Source: Bacteroides sp. 51 (lineage in GTDB: Bacteria; Bacteroidota; Bacteroidia; Bacteroidales; Bacteroidaceae). From it: a stretch of 64,000 nt of DNA. The notes below the pieces were generated by a model that worked only from the letters and a program-made list of their open reading frames with translations, was not told the origin of the DNA and did no database searches. Location: NCBI RefSeq assembly GCF_010500965.1, contig NZ_QVMI01000032.1, positions 4,048 through 68,047 on the forward strand, in the 5' to 3' direction. The position numbers and the translations under genes were made by a program. This document shows positions 35,542 through 43,871 of this stretch, in pieces (positions within the stretch are counted from its first letter, which is position 1; each line of letters begins with the position of its first letter).

Positions 35542-35573
35542 CAAATATAAATATATTTTTTAATGTGCACAAT
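35542..35573 (-). promoter_or_regulatory. Promoter inside the invertible segment
   Basis: On the minus strand, ATTG (35570-35573) and TATATTTG (35542-35549) are 20 bases apart, a near-perfect Bacteroides promoter. The start site would be near 35535, about 13 bases from the left repeat. In this orientation the RNA is antisense to the recombinase gene. Confidence 0.82.
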
Positions 35574-35645
35574 ATAAAATCACTTTTTTTACGCTAACGC
35601 CCCCAAAAACGCTGTTAGTACCACTAAAACCTAGCGAAAAGATAT

Positions 35646-35683
35646 AAAAAAATCCACATCCCCATGTCTCTTATGAGATGTGG
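35646..35683 (-). terminator. Terminator inside the invertible segment
   Basis: On the minus strand CCACATC (35677-35683) pairs with GATGTGG (35654-35660), followed by a run of seven T (35646-35652). An alternative internal stem uses CATCTC and GAGA. It lies upstream of the promoter in the same direction, so it would shield the promoter from incoming transcription. Confidence 0.72.
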
Positions 35684-35781
35684 GGAAAACTTCTATTGTC
35701 CCAACCGGGCGGTCAGGAACATCCTTTTTTCTTATAAAATGTGCGGAAAGACGCTTCCTTCCCCTCTGATTGACCTTTTCC

Positions 35782-35798
35782 GTTACTTACAAAGTAAC
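35782..35798 (-). repeat. Right inverted repeat (recombination site)
   Basis: The 17-mer here is the exact reverse complement of the left repeat at 35506-35522. The opposite core orientation predicts inversion rather than excision. Confidence 0.9.
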
Positions 35799-35903
35799 GG
35801 GGGAGATACAATGTTTATTTAATGCTATGGCTGACATTCTATCTGATTCAATTATAAGTAAGAGAGAACTATTTATTTAATGGAAAACTAAAACAATGAT
35901 TTT

Positions 35904-37136
35904 ATGAGAAAAAAAAGTGCTTATGTATGGTCCTTGGTTGCTGCATTGATGATGACGGCCTGTTCCTCGGATCAGAACGATGACGCAGCGAATGTTTCCG
36001 GTAAGACGGGAACGTTTGAACTGAGTATTAGATTTGATGACTCAAGCAAGGGAACCAGAGCACCATCTACTGCTATTCCTTCAACAAGCTGGAGTAATAT
36101 CAAACAAATCCAGTTCTTTTTGTATGATAACACTGGTAAGATTGCCTGGTCGGCAATAGAAGTTCCGGGTAATGGTGCGGAAGCAACAAGAAAATATACT
36201 TATGCTACTGTTCCTGCTGCCACTTATACACTTGTTGCTGTGGCTAATGCTCAAAGTGATAATGATGCTGTATTTACAACTACATCAGAAGGACTGAAAA
36301 ATTGGTCTGTAGCCAATGTGTATCAACAAAATGTTGCAAACCTGGCTATCAAGCATGCAACTGGAAGTTGGACTCCTGCTGTTACAGCCGGTAGTAAAGC
36401 AGAGACTGACCTTGCAGGTCTTACTCCACACACACAACCTTCGGAAGTGTTTATGGGTTATCAAACAGGTGTTGTTATAGCTTCTAATGCACCTGCTACT
36501 GCCACTTTAGACTTAAAACGCGAAGTATCAATGATGCGTGTACGTCTGGATCAGAAGAGTTATCCCGATGTGGTCGGAAACGTTGATTTCTCTGATGCAA
36601 AAGCAGCCGTTATGCTTTACAATCTGCCCGAACAAATGAGTATTCGTGAAGGTGACACTGGAGGTGTTAAAACCAGCGGCGGAAATCCTAATACAGTGGT
36701 TTCAATATCTACTAATGCTCTTTCTGTTGTAGGTGCTTATTCGAACGTATCTAATAACAATGATTATCTGAGTGGTAATTATGGATGGTGGAAAGACGTG
36801 ATTGTATATCCTAACAATGATGGTCGTGCAACTAATGCTACCACTGGGGCTAAGGCTTCTAAACCATATTTCATCGTTATTTGTGGTATTGCGAAAGCTG
36901 GTCATCACTATGTTGGTGGTGCTGCAGCTGCTGTTGGCGCTCCTGTATTCTGGTATGGACAGATTAATGAAGTGTTTACTCCGAATAACATTCGTGAAGT
37001 TGACGTGATACTTCAAACTGGTGGTCTGCCAGAGCCTCCTCCAGTAATTATAGAGTATGGTGGATTGGAAATCACTGTTAATACTCCTAAGCCTTGGGGA
37101 CAAAATATTCTGACTTCAGATCCTATTGAACTGTAA
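35904..37136 (+). CDS. Major fimbrillin-like protein (FimA/Mfa1 type)
   Basis: The 410-residue lipoprotein precursor has Cys20 (MMTACSSD), then a short region with an Arg (SKGTRAPST) where type V fimbrillins are trimmed by a trypsin-like protease. The N-domain (FELSIRFDD, IQFFLYDNTGKI) and the second domain (LDLKREVSMMRVRLDQ) are the two transthyretin-like beta-sandwiches of the family. The C-terminus (REVDVILQTGG and beyond) would supply the strand for donor-strand assembly. As first gene of the operon it is likely the shaft subunit. No promoter is visible between the right inverted repeat and the start, so expression should depend on the invertible promoter. Confidence 0.85.
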   Translation: MRKKSAYVWSLVAALMMTACSSDQNDDAANVSGKTGTFELSIRFDDSSKGTRAPSTAIPSTSWSNIKQIQFFLYDNTGKIAWSAIEVPGNGAEATRKYTYATVPAATYTLVAVANAQSDNDAVFTTTSEGLKNWSVANVYQQNVANLAIKHATGSWTPAVTAGSKAETDLAGLTPHTQPSEVFMGYQTGVVIASNAPATATLDLKREVSMMRVRLDQKSYPDVVGNVDFSDAKAAVMLYNLPEQMSIREGDTGGVKTSGGNPNTVVSISTNALSVVGAYSNVSNNNDYLSGNYGWWKDVIVYPNNDGRATNATTGAKASKPYFIVICGIAKAGHHYVGGAAAAVGAPVFWYGQINEVFTPNNIREVDVILQTGGLPEPPPVIIEYGGLEITVNTPKPWGQNILTSDPIEL

Positions 37137-37162
37137 GCTACTTAAGTCCTGAATAATTTTCA

Positions 37163-37211
37163 CTTTCCCGGCACTCGGGCAGGTTGTTTTATCTGCCCGG
37201 GCACCGGAAAG
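37163..37211 (+). other. Strong stem-loop after the fimbrillin gene
   Basis: CTGCCCGGGCACCGGAAAG pairs, with small bulges, with the upstream CTTTCCCGG and CTCGGGCAG words around a 10-nt T-rich loop. There is no T-run after it. Such a stem could protect the fimbrillin mRNA 3' end or reduce read-through, giving more shaft than anchor subunit. Confidence 0.65.
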
Positions 37212-37238
37212 CTTAATACTAATGAAATAAATTGAAGC

Positions 37239-38153
37239 ATGAGAAAACAATGGCTTCTCATAGTGTTTTTTACAGCATGCATTGCGAGTATATTTTCGTA
37301 TACAGCATGTACTTATGATTATTTCGTAGACGAAACCAACTATATAGTTTATATTCCAGAAGTAAAAGATAAGACTATTGATGGTTGCCGGGTGATGGTA
37401 TACGATAAATCGGGTCTGTTGGTGGGCGATAAATCGACCTCAACCTCAACGCATGATACCAAAATTCCCTTAGGTCTTTTTACTTTCCGTCTTCCTGTAG
37501 GTGATTATAAAGTATACTGCTATGCAAATACCGATGGGGTTGCATTTTCGGACGAAAATTCATATGAAACTTCTGCTTTTAGTTTGCTTAGTCATGAAAC
37601 AGGAGACTCCTATTCGCAGCCGTCGGACGTCTTTTTCGATATCCTCGAACATACGGTTAAGCATCCGGGAATTCTGGTTTCCGATACGGCAGCTATCGAA
37701 CGATATGTGGGGCGGATAACCGTACGTTTTAAGAACTTCCCATTCGATATAACCAATCTTGCAAGTATAGACCTGCTTGCCGAAGGAGTCGCTACCAAAC
37801 AGTATCTTAAACACGATACGCTGACGACATATATTGCAGAGGGAGACGTTATGAAACATACAAATGATTTGAGCACCATATCCCTTGCGGGAGGAGTGCT
37901 GGAAGTGGATCATCGTTATTTCCCTTCAGTAGAAAATAGCTACAAGACCTTGAACTTTATGTTCTTTGATTCAGGCGGAACGCAGATCGCAAGAATACCA
38001 GTTGGTGTTGCCGATCCGGACACATATATTCCTTATCGTCTGTATTATGGTAAGCGTCTTATTATTGAAGTAGACCGGTATCTTATTACTACCATTCAGC
38101 TTGTAGGCTGGGATGAAGATATTAAGACTGGCGGAGAAGTAGGCGTGTGGTAA
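37239..38153 (+). CDS. FimB/Mfa2-family fimbrial anchor lipoprotein
   Basis: The 304-residue lipoprotein (Cys24 in SYTACTYDY) has the FimB/Mfa2 pattern: an early strand pair with YIPEVKDKTIDGCRVMVYDKSG, then LPVGDYKVYCYANTDG, then a second sandwich ending in DRYLITTIQLVGWDE. In Porphyromonas the homologue caps the base of the fimbria and ties it to the outer membrane. It follows the major subunit after a stem-loop, which is the family's usual gene order. Confidence 0.85.
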   Translation: MRKQWLLIVFFTACIASIFSYTACTYDYFVDETNYIVYIPEVKDKTIDGCRVMVYDKSGLLVGDKSTSTSTHDTKIPLGLFTFRLPVGDYKVYCYANTDGVAFSDENSYETSAFSLLSHETGDSYSQPSDVFFDILEHTVKHPGILVSDTAAIERYVGRITVRFKNFPFDITNLASIDLLAEGVATKQYLKHDTLTTYIAEGDVMKHTNDLSTISLAGGVLEVDHRYFPSVENSYKTLNFMFFDSGGTQIARIPVGVADPDTYIPYRLYYGKRLIIEVDRYLITTIQLVGWDEDIKTGGEVGVW

Positions 38154-38175
38154 AATATAAAAAATAAAGAGAAGT

Positions 38176-38778
38176 ATGAAAATAAAGACAGTCATAAGAT
38201 ATATACTAGGTGTAGCCGTGTTGAGCGCTATGACAACCATAGTCTCAGCTCAAAGCATAAAGATAAATACCCCGTTATGGCTTACCGGTTCTCCTAATGT
38301 CGGTTTCGAGTATACACTGACTCGTCAGGTAACCTTAAATGCTGATGTGCTATGGATGCCTTATCTGTTTAAAAAGAACGAAGAGGTGTTTCGTATATTC
38401 CAAGGTACTATCGAGGCGCGCTATTATTTAGATCCTCGCAACTACTATACCAACGATTCCTGGGATGGATTCTATGTAGGTCCTTATGCCATGTATGGTA
38501 ATTTCAACATCGGGTTGCTGAAAAATGACGATATGGCACAAAGTACCCGCCGTAAAGGATGGGGTGTTTCCGGAGGTGTATCAACCGGTTATAAATTTGC
38601 TTTTGGAACCCGTTGGGCTTTAGACCTGAATATTGGTTTGGGATATGCTCATCTTCAATACGATAAATACCCTTTGGGTGGAGAGTACGTAAACTATCCT
38701 TTAGAGCAGAAGAAAACCCGTAAGTGGATTGGGCCAACGAAATTCGGTGTGCACCTTGTGTACAACATATTCCGTTAA
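38176..38778 (+). CDS. DUF3575 outer membrane beta-barrel protein
   Basis: The 200-residue protein has a signal peptide ending near VSA (about residue 25). Alternating strands with aromatic ends follow (LWLTGSPNVGFEYTL, FQGTIEARYYLDPRNYY, WDGFYVGPYAMYG), and the last residue is Arg after VHLVYNIF. This fits DUF3575, a small 8-strand-type barrel often encoded beside fimbrillins in Bacteroidales. Function unknown. It may help anchor or export fimbrial parts. The next gene follows within 25 bases. Confidence 0.83.
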   Translation: MKIKTVIRYILGVAVLSAMTTIVSAQSIKINTPLWLTGSPNVGFEYTLTRQVTLNADVLWMPYLFKKNEEVFRIFQGTIEARYYLDPRNYYTNDSWDGFYVGPYAMYGNFNIGLLKNDDMAQSTRRKGWGVSGGVSTGYKFAFGTRWALDLNIGLGYAHLQYDKYPLGGEYVNYPLEQKKTRKWIGPTKFGVHLVYNIFR

Positions 38779-38801
38779 TGTTACGAATAAAAATTGCTGA
38801 A

Positions 38802-40670
38802 ATGACAAAGAAGAAAACACAGATTTTCCTGTCTGCTATTGCGTTTCTTTTCTTACTCGTGGGAACCATTCCTGCGGTAGCCCAGGAAAGGAACACCAGC
38901 CACACCGAAAGGCGGGCGGACCGGAACTTTATCAGGCAGAAGTTTGATAAGGCAATGTCGCAGTATGAAACAGCTATTAAACGTGAAGAGAGCGAGTTGA
39001 ACAGAGCATCCATGCACATGAAGACCGCACGTTTATATTTCATGCTACGCAATTATGCCAGCTCATCCGAGCACTATGAAAAAGCGTTAGAGATAAACGA
39101 CGACCTGTTCTCGGTAGACGATTTGTGCAACTATGTAGATGCGCTACGGTTTATCGGAGAAGATAAAAAGGCCGAAGGCATTTGCCTCAACAATGCATAT
39201 AAGAATATTTATAGCCATTACCAGCGCTATCAAAATACACTGGACGCCCTCGCAATGCGACACGCTATCGTTGAAGATCCGGGATATATTGCAAAGAAAC
39301 TATCCATCAATGGCCCTAAGTCGGAATTCTGGGTAGGGAATTATGGGAATAAGCCTTTCTATGCAATGAGCTTTAGTGATTTTAATGATCCCGGCAAACT
39401 ATTCTTCCACCGCACCCACTATTATGCGCTGGATGAAACTGATGAGGAAGAGATGGAAGATGCTGACTCCAAACCGAAAAAGGGTAAAACTCCTCGTTAT
39501 TATGAATATTTCCGCCGTATACCTGTCGACCTGCAGAACGGGCCTCTTTCTTTCTCGCCCGATATGCGCATGATGGTCACTACAGTACTTGAATATGGCA
39601 AGACTAAAACAACTGTTGATGTAGCTGACAAGGCAACACGTCCTTTCCGGACACAACTACTTTACTCGACATTGAAGCATAGAGGAAACAGATACTCTAA
39701 GTATCAACCTATTTTCCCACAGGAATCCGGGTTCTCTTATGCTCATCCATATCTTTACAATGATGGTAATTCATTGTTGTTTGCATCCGATATGCCAGGT
39801 GGTTACGGAGGGTTCGACCTTTATGTAACTCACTATGATGGATATGCCGGCGAATGGAGTACTCCTGTAAACCTAGGTCCACAGGTAAATACCGAAGGCG
39901 ATGAGATTTTTCCGGTACTATATGATGACCGTTTAATCTTCTCATCCAACGGACTGCCGGGCTACGGAGGGTACGATTTATTTAGTACGTTCTACGATAA
40001 AGATGGAGTTGTTCCTGGGGGAGTGATTCATTTCCCTTATCCGGTGAACTCGGTTTTTAACGATTATTATATGTGCCCGTTAACTCTGCACACTGCCTAC
40101 TTTGTTTCCGATCGCGACCCTTTATCGCGCGATGATATCTATTTCTTACGCACAATCGAAGAGTTGGGTGCAGAACAAGGCCAACCTTTCTATGGAATGA
40201 GCGAAGAGGCAGCGGTAATGGGTGGACAACTATTACTTAGCGGTATGACAGAAACCGTTGTGCCCGAGTCGGTAACGTTGCAAGAACATGCTCCGAAAGG
40301 ACTGTTGTTGACCCTTTATTTCGATTTTGATTCTTATGTATTGTCTCCTGAATCTATAGATCGTTTAAATCACTTCATCAGTGAAATGGGACACTACGCA
40401 TTCAACGAACTGGTATTCGATGGCTATGCCGATGAAATCGGTAGCGAGCAATACAACTATCAGTTGTCCGAGCGCAGGGCAATGGCCGTATCCGACTATT
40501 TGCGCCAGCACAAAGTAATGGTTCCATTTAGTGTTACCGGTCATGGGCGACTTAAACTCTCCGAAAAGGAAGTGAACGAAGAAATGTCTCGTTATCCCTG
40601 GACCGAAGGTGGTGTTGATTGGGTGCGTGTAAACCGCCGTGCCCGCCGTGTTGAAATATATAATAAGTAA
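38802..40670 (+). CDS. OmpA-family protein with TPR and WD40-like repeats
   Basis: I start at 38802, which gives a signal peptide (AFLFLLVGTIPAVAQ). An ATG at 38778 overlapping the previous stop is possible. The 622-residue protein has TPR-like helices at about 35-130, then PD40 beta-propeller motifs (NSLLFASDMPGGYGGFDLY, RLIFSSNGLPGYGGYDLF). A C-terminal OmpA peptidoglycan-binding domain follows (LYFDFDSYVLSPESIDRL, then DEIGSEQYNYQLSERRA). The order is like PorE of type IX secretion. Here it probably tethers the fimbrial complex to peptidoglycan. Lack of other por genes nearby argues against a T9SS role. Confidence 0.87.
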   Translation: MTKKKTQIFLSAIAFLFLLVGTIPAVAQERNTSHTERRADRNFIRQKFDKAMSQYETAIKREESELNRASMHMKTARLYFMLRNYASSSEHYEKALEINDDLFSVDDLCNYVDALRFIGEDKKAEGICLNNAYKNIYSHYQRYQNTLDALAMRHAIVEDPGYIAKKLSINGPKSEFWVGNYGNKPFYAMSFSDFNDPGKLFFHRTHYYALDETDEEEMEDADSKPKKGKTPRYYEYFRRIPVDLQNGPLSFSPDMRMMVTTVLEYGKTKTTVDVADKATRPFRTQLLYSTLKHRGNRYSKYQPIFPQESGFSYAHPYLYNDGNSLLFASDMPGGYGGFDLYVTHYDGYAGEWSTPVNLGPQVNTEGDEIFPVLYDDRLIFSSNGLPGYGGYDLFSTFYDKDGVVPGGVIHFPYPVNSVFNDYYMCPLTLHTAYFVSDRDPLSRDDIYFLRTIEELGAEQGQPFYGMSEEAAVMGGQLLLSGMTETVVPESVTLQEHAPKGLLLTLYFDFDSYVLSPESIDRLNHFISEMGHYAFNELVFDGYADEIGSEQYNYQLSERRAMAVSDYLRQHKVMVPFSVTGHGRLKLSEKEVNEEMSRYPWTEGGVDWVRVNRRARRVEIYNK

Positions 40671-40691
40671 CAGAATATAATAAAACAATAT

Positions 40692-43148
40692 ATGAAAAGG
40701 ACAAATATTCATAGAGCTTTAGCAGTGTTTGTATTAGGTCTGGTGGCTACGGCACAGGTTTACGCTCAGTATATGCCTGTGGTTTTCGACAAAAAGTATG
40801 GAGATAACAATAAGATAGAACATGTATGTCCATTAGTCGGCGATGAAGTAGCTATGGTAGGTAAGGAAGGCCAGAAGTTTAACCTCACCTGGGTTGACCG
40901 TGAAGGTGAAGTGGTTTTCTCTATGCCTTTAACAGGATTCGCTTCGGTGAATCAGTTGACCGAATTGGATGATAATCGCTTGTTGATCGTAGGCCAGTCG
41001 GCTGTAGTAAATAAAGTAAAGGACAAAAAAGATATAACACTCTGCGGCCGGGTTGTTATCATGAACCGTTCAGGTAATACTGTTACGAATGTGTATGCAG
41101 GTTCGCAGGGTAGTGAAATTATGAAAGGCGCTTTGTTAAGAAGTGGCGCGCTGTTAGTATCCGGTTCCGAACCTAAAGCATCGGGCAGACAAGGCTTTAT
41201 TATGAAAGTTGATAAAGACGGTAAAGTACTATATCAATATAGAAATGTGGAGAGTGGATACTGTGCTCATTTTGAGGTGCTTGGTAATACTACCGAGTAT
41301 GTATGTGCTGTATTCTCTTCGTCAAAAGATAAGGAAAAATCGGCTATCGTCCGTTTAGATGATAGAGGAAAACCTTACTATATCACTCCGCTTCCCGCTG
41401 TTCGTTTTGAGGCTACCGCATTGAGCGCTAATATCAACGATGGTTCTGTTGTGTTGACGGGTAACTCACCTATTGATGGTGGCGTAGTTTATAAAATACG
41501 TCCCGAAGGTGATGTCGTTTTCGGTAAAACACTAATCCCTGCTACTGAGAATGCCAAACTTAACCATTTAAATGTGGCCCGTAACGGTAATATCCTTCTG
41601 GGTGGAACGGGTAACAAAGGATATTATGCACTGTTGCGTACAGACGGTACCGCCTTATATTCGGGTGTTGGTGCCGGTGTGGTATCAGGCGTAGGCATGA
41701 ATGCCAGTACAGGAGAGTCTGTTGTGACTACTTACGACCTAAACGCCCGTCGCGGTTCGTTCGTTCGTATCTCCTCTACCGGGAAAGCTGAATTTACCCG
41801 CACCATAGAAGGAAACTTCGATAATGTTAAGGTATCCAACAATGGTGAGATCTTGCTTCTTTCTTCTGCCGAAGGGCGTGTAAGCATGTACTCGGCTACC
41901 GGAAATAAAGAATTCGATAGATTCATTACAGATAATAAACCAACTATGTATCGTGAGGCGCTGTCGGCTGCATCGGGCGAAGTACTCTTCCTTGGTGCAG
42001 GCAGCCGTCTCGTTAAGTTAGGCCACGGTCTTTATGTATCAGATGTAAAAATAACCAAACCTGTTAATGGAATAGCTACGGCAATATTTACTGTAACCCT
42101 GACTGGTTACGCCACGACAAAAGAAGGAGCGCCGATTCCTGTAAGTGTAGATTATAAGACAAGAGAAGTATCCGCCACAACAACAAACAATTTCACTCCG
42201 GTACAAGGTAAGTTATCGTTTACACCATCTCGTGGAACAGCAGATCGTTATTTAATTAAACAAGATATTGAAGTGGCAGTTAAGGCCAACAACCTGGTCG
42301 AAGGAATTAAAGAATTTGATCTGGCTCTTTCGGGTGTTCAACAAAGCTATCTGGTTAAGCCTGTGGGCAAAGCCATTATCGAAGATCACCAGGCTATCGT
42401 AAAACTGGTACGTACCGAAAGCGGTATTGAAGGTTCGAAAGACATATTGTATGAATTGGGACTATTCAAAACAGACGGTACTCCTCTGACCAACTCTACA
42501 GGTGCTAATATCATTGTTGACGGTACTTATGGTGAGGGTACGGCCGATGCGCTTGACTTCGACATGGGGCTGACTCCCCGTGCCATCTTTACCAACAGTC
42601 AGCAGAGGGCTACCTTTAGCGCGAAGACGTTGGAAGATACCCGCTATGAATTGCCCAAAACTGTTGTAATCAATTTCAATAAGATACACAACCTTAGCGG
42701 TTCTAATCTTGCATTCGATGGAGATTTGTTAAGTTGTAGTGGCATCGTTGTGGATCAGCCTGCTAAGGTTGCTATAACTTCGTTGGGCGATCATCGTATT
42801 AATAACAGTGCGGTATCCGGATTCTTCACCGTTTCGTTGCTTCGTGCGTCGGATGGTGCATTGCAAACCAACGTAACAGGAAATGATATTGTTGTGAATT
42901 GTGCCGTAATGCCCGATGCAAGCGCTAAAGAAGGTAAGGACTTTGTCTTTACTAACATCCACGACTTGCGTATCAGTGGTGACGGAAACCACAGTTCGGC
43001 CAATATAAATGGTGTGGTACTATATAGTACGGACGCAGTAGAAAAACTGGTTAAGTTGCAGGTGAAATCGGTTAATCACCCTGCTAAGGCGCAACCAATT
43101 ACTGTTTCGGAAACAGAACGCGTTGCTGAATTTACTATACGGAAATAA
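40692..43148 (+). CDS. Large secreted protein with Calx-beta-like repeats
   Basis: The 818-residue protein has a signal peptide (TAQVYAQ). Residues 25-450 are beta-rich repeats with a repeating GEILLLSSAEG / GNILLGGTGNKG pattern, probably a propeller. From about 455 there are Calx-beta-like sandwiches, recognisable by VSVDYKTREVSATTTNNF and the later VDGTYGEGTADALDFDM and NCAVMPDASAKEGKDF. There is no lipobox and no membrane helix after the signal, so it is secreted or held by partners. Its place inside the fimbrial operon suggests an accessory adhesin or scaffold. I do not recognise a named family for the whole chain. Confidence 0.75.
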   Translation: MKRTNIHRALAVFVLGLVATAQVYAQYMPVVFDKKYGDNNKIEHVCPLVGDEVAMVGKEGQKFNLTWVDREGEVVFSMPLTGFASVNQLTELDDNRLLIVGQSAVVNKVKDKKDITLCGRVVIMNRSGNTVTNVYAGSQGSEIMKGALLRSGALLVSGSEPKASGRQGFIMKVDKDGKVLYQYRNVESGYCAHFEVLGNTTEYVCAVFSSSKDKEKSAIVRLDDRGKPYYITPLPAVRFEATALSANINDGSVVLTGNSPIDGGVVYKIRPEGDVVFGKTLIPATENAKLNHLNVARNGNILLGGTGNKGYYALLRTDGTALYSGVGAGVVSGVGMNASTGESVVTTYDLNARRGSFVRISSTGKAEFTRTIEGNFDNVKVSNNGEILLLSSAEGRVSMYSATGNKEFDRFITDNKPTMYREALSAASGEVLFLGAGSRLVKLGHGLYVSDVKITKPVNGIATAIFTVTLTGYATTKEGAPIPVSVDYKTREVSATTTNNFTPVQGKLSFTPSRGTADRYLIKQDIEVAVKANNLVEGIKEFDLALSGVQQSYLVKPVGKAIIEDHQAIVKLVRTESGIEGSKDILYELGLFKTDGTPLTNSTGANIIVDGTYGEGTADALDFDMGLTPRAIFTNSQQRATFSAKTLEDTRYELPKTVVINFNKIHNLSGSNLAFDGDLLSCSGIVVDQPAKVAITSLGDHRINNSAVSGFFTVSLLRASDGALQTNVTGNDIVVNCAVMPDASAKEGKDFVFTNIHDLRISGDGNHSSANINGVVLYSTDAVEKLVKLQVKSVNHPAKAQPITVSETERVAEFTIRK

Positions 43149-43162
43149 TGAGACCGGGTCTT

Positions 43163-43199
43163 CTTCCGGCGTTGTCACACTAGGGTGGTGCGCCGGAGG
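43163..43199 (+). other. GC-rich stem-loop between fimbrial genes
   Basis: CTTCCGGCG (43163-43171) pairs with CGCCGGAGG (43191-43199), with one G-U pair and a 19-nt loop. There is no T-run. A stem with similar words (CTCCGGCGC) ends the operon at 48392-48422. Confidence 0.6.
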
Positions 43200-43241
43200 T
43201 AGATCAAATTAATGGGGATAATCGCTGACAATTGTTTGATT

Positions 43242-43391
43242 ATGGCATATTCATCACGTCATTGGCAATCTTCCCGGGTGAAAACAGTGGAAGAGTTGGA
43301 ATGGGAACGCAAAGAAAGTAGGAAACGTCGTTTACGTCGTTTTGGATTAGTCTTTCTATATACTCTGCTCATTGTCTCTTTTTTCGTGTGA
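43242..43391 (+). CDS. 49-residue single-pass membrane protein
   Basis: An ORF from ATG 43242 encodes 49 residues. The first half is charged (KTVEELEWERKESRKRRLRR) and the second half is one hydrophobic helix (FGLVFLYTLLIVSFFV) reaching the C-terminus. An upstream in-frame ATG at 43212 would add ten residues. It fills the otherwise empty 285-bp gap in the fimbrial operon, on the coding strand, 42 bases before the next gene. The basic residues before the helix predict the N-terminus inside. Function unknown. Confidence 0.6.
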   Translation: MAYSSRHWQSSRVKTVEELEWERKESRKRRLRRFGLVFLYTLLIVSFFV

Positions 43392-43433
43392 TCGGGATAG
43401 TGTGATAAGAACCCAAATAGAAAGATAAAAGAA

Positions 43434-43829
43434 ATGAGTGTATCAAAGCTGGCTGATATTCCGGTGATTGAGAGCGTCTATGATCCTCTGAGTCAAAAAC
43501 GTGATGGAACGATTACACCTTGTGCGCCGGTATTGATTTTCGGACACAACCTGTTGTGCTGGCCCAAAGATCAGGTAGAGTTTTTCTTATGCCCGGCAGA
43601 AAAGCCGGAGAGTATGATTCCCGTACTTGAGGTATATAAACATACGGAGAAACAAATACTGATCACACTGCCCGATGTAGAGCGGGGGCATTACTGCCTG
43701 GCGTTACAGTTAAAGGAAGAATCCGACGAAGAGCAAGTGTACCGTTTCCCTGTACTATGGCAAGTGAAAGCAATGACTCTGATGGATATATATTGTGAGA
43801 GGCGCAACATACCCTCTCCGAGATCATAA
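43434..43829 (+). CDS. Small Ig-like (DUF4469/IPT-like) protein
   Basis: The 131-residue protein has no signal peptide from the chosen ATG. It begins with PVIESVYDPLSQKRDGTITP and continues with APVLIFGHNLLCWPKDQVEF and HYCLALQLKEESDEE. The strand pattern and the GHNL turn resemble the DUF4469 C-terminal Ig-like or IPT fold, common in small Bacteroidales proteins. Lack of a signal peptide is odd for an operon of surface proteins. It may act in the cytoplasm, or be a domain left by a former fusion. The minor fimbrillin gene follows after 42 bases. Confidence 0.6.
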   Translation: MSVSKLADIPVIESVYDPLSQKRDGTITPCAPVLIFGHNLLCWPKDQVEFFLCPAEKPESMIPVLEVYKHTEKQILITLPDVERGHYCLALQLKEESDEEQVYRFPVLWQVKAMTLMDIYCERRNIPSPRS

Positions 43830-43871
43830 ACCTATACTTATAACTAGATTGTTACACAAAAAAATAAACTT

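Larger units (their letters stand above)
35506..35798. mobile_element. Invertible promoter segment (293 bp)
   Basis: Perfect 17-bp inverted repeats bound 259 bp of gene-free DNA between a tyrosine recombinase gene and a fimbria-like operon. Inside are a promoter (35542-35573) and an intrinsic terminator (35646-35683), both facing the minus strand. As sequenced the promoter points at the recombinase and away from the fimbriae. Inversion would place it about 120 bp upstream of the fimbrillin start. I infer phase variation, with the window showing the OFF state. Confidence 0.85.

Noticed and set aside
38802-40670. Type IX secretion component PorE
   Set aside because: The domain order is similar, but no other por or gld gene is nearby, and the position inside a fimbrial operon gives a better explanation.
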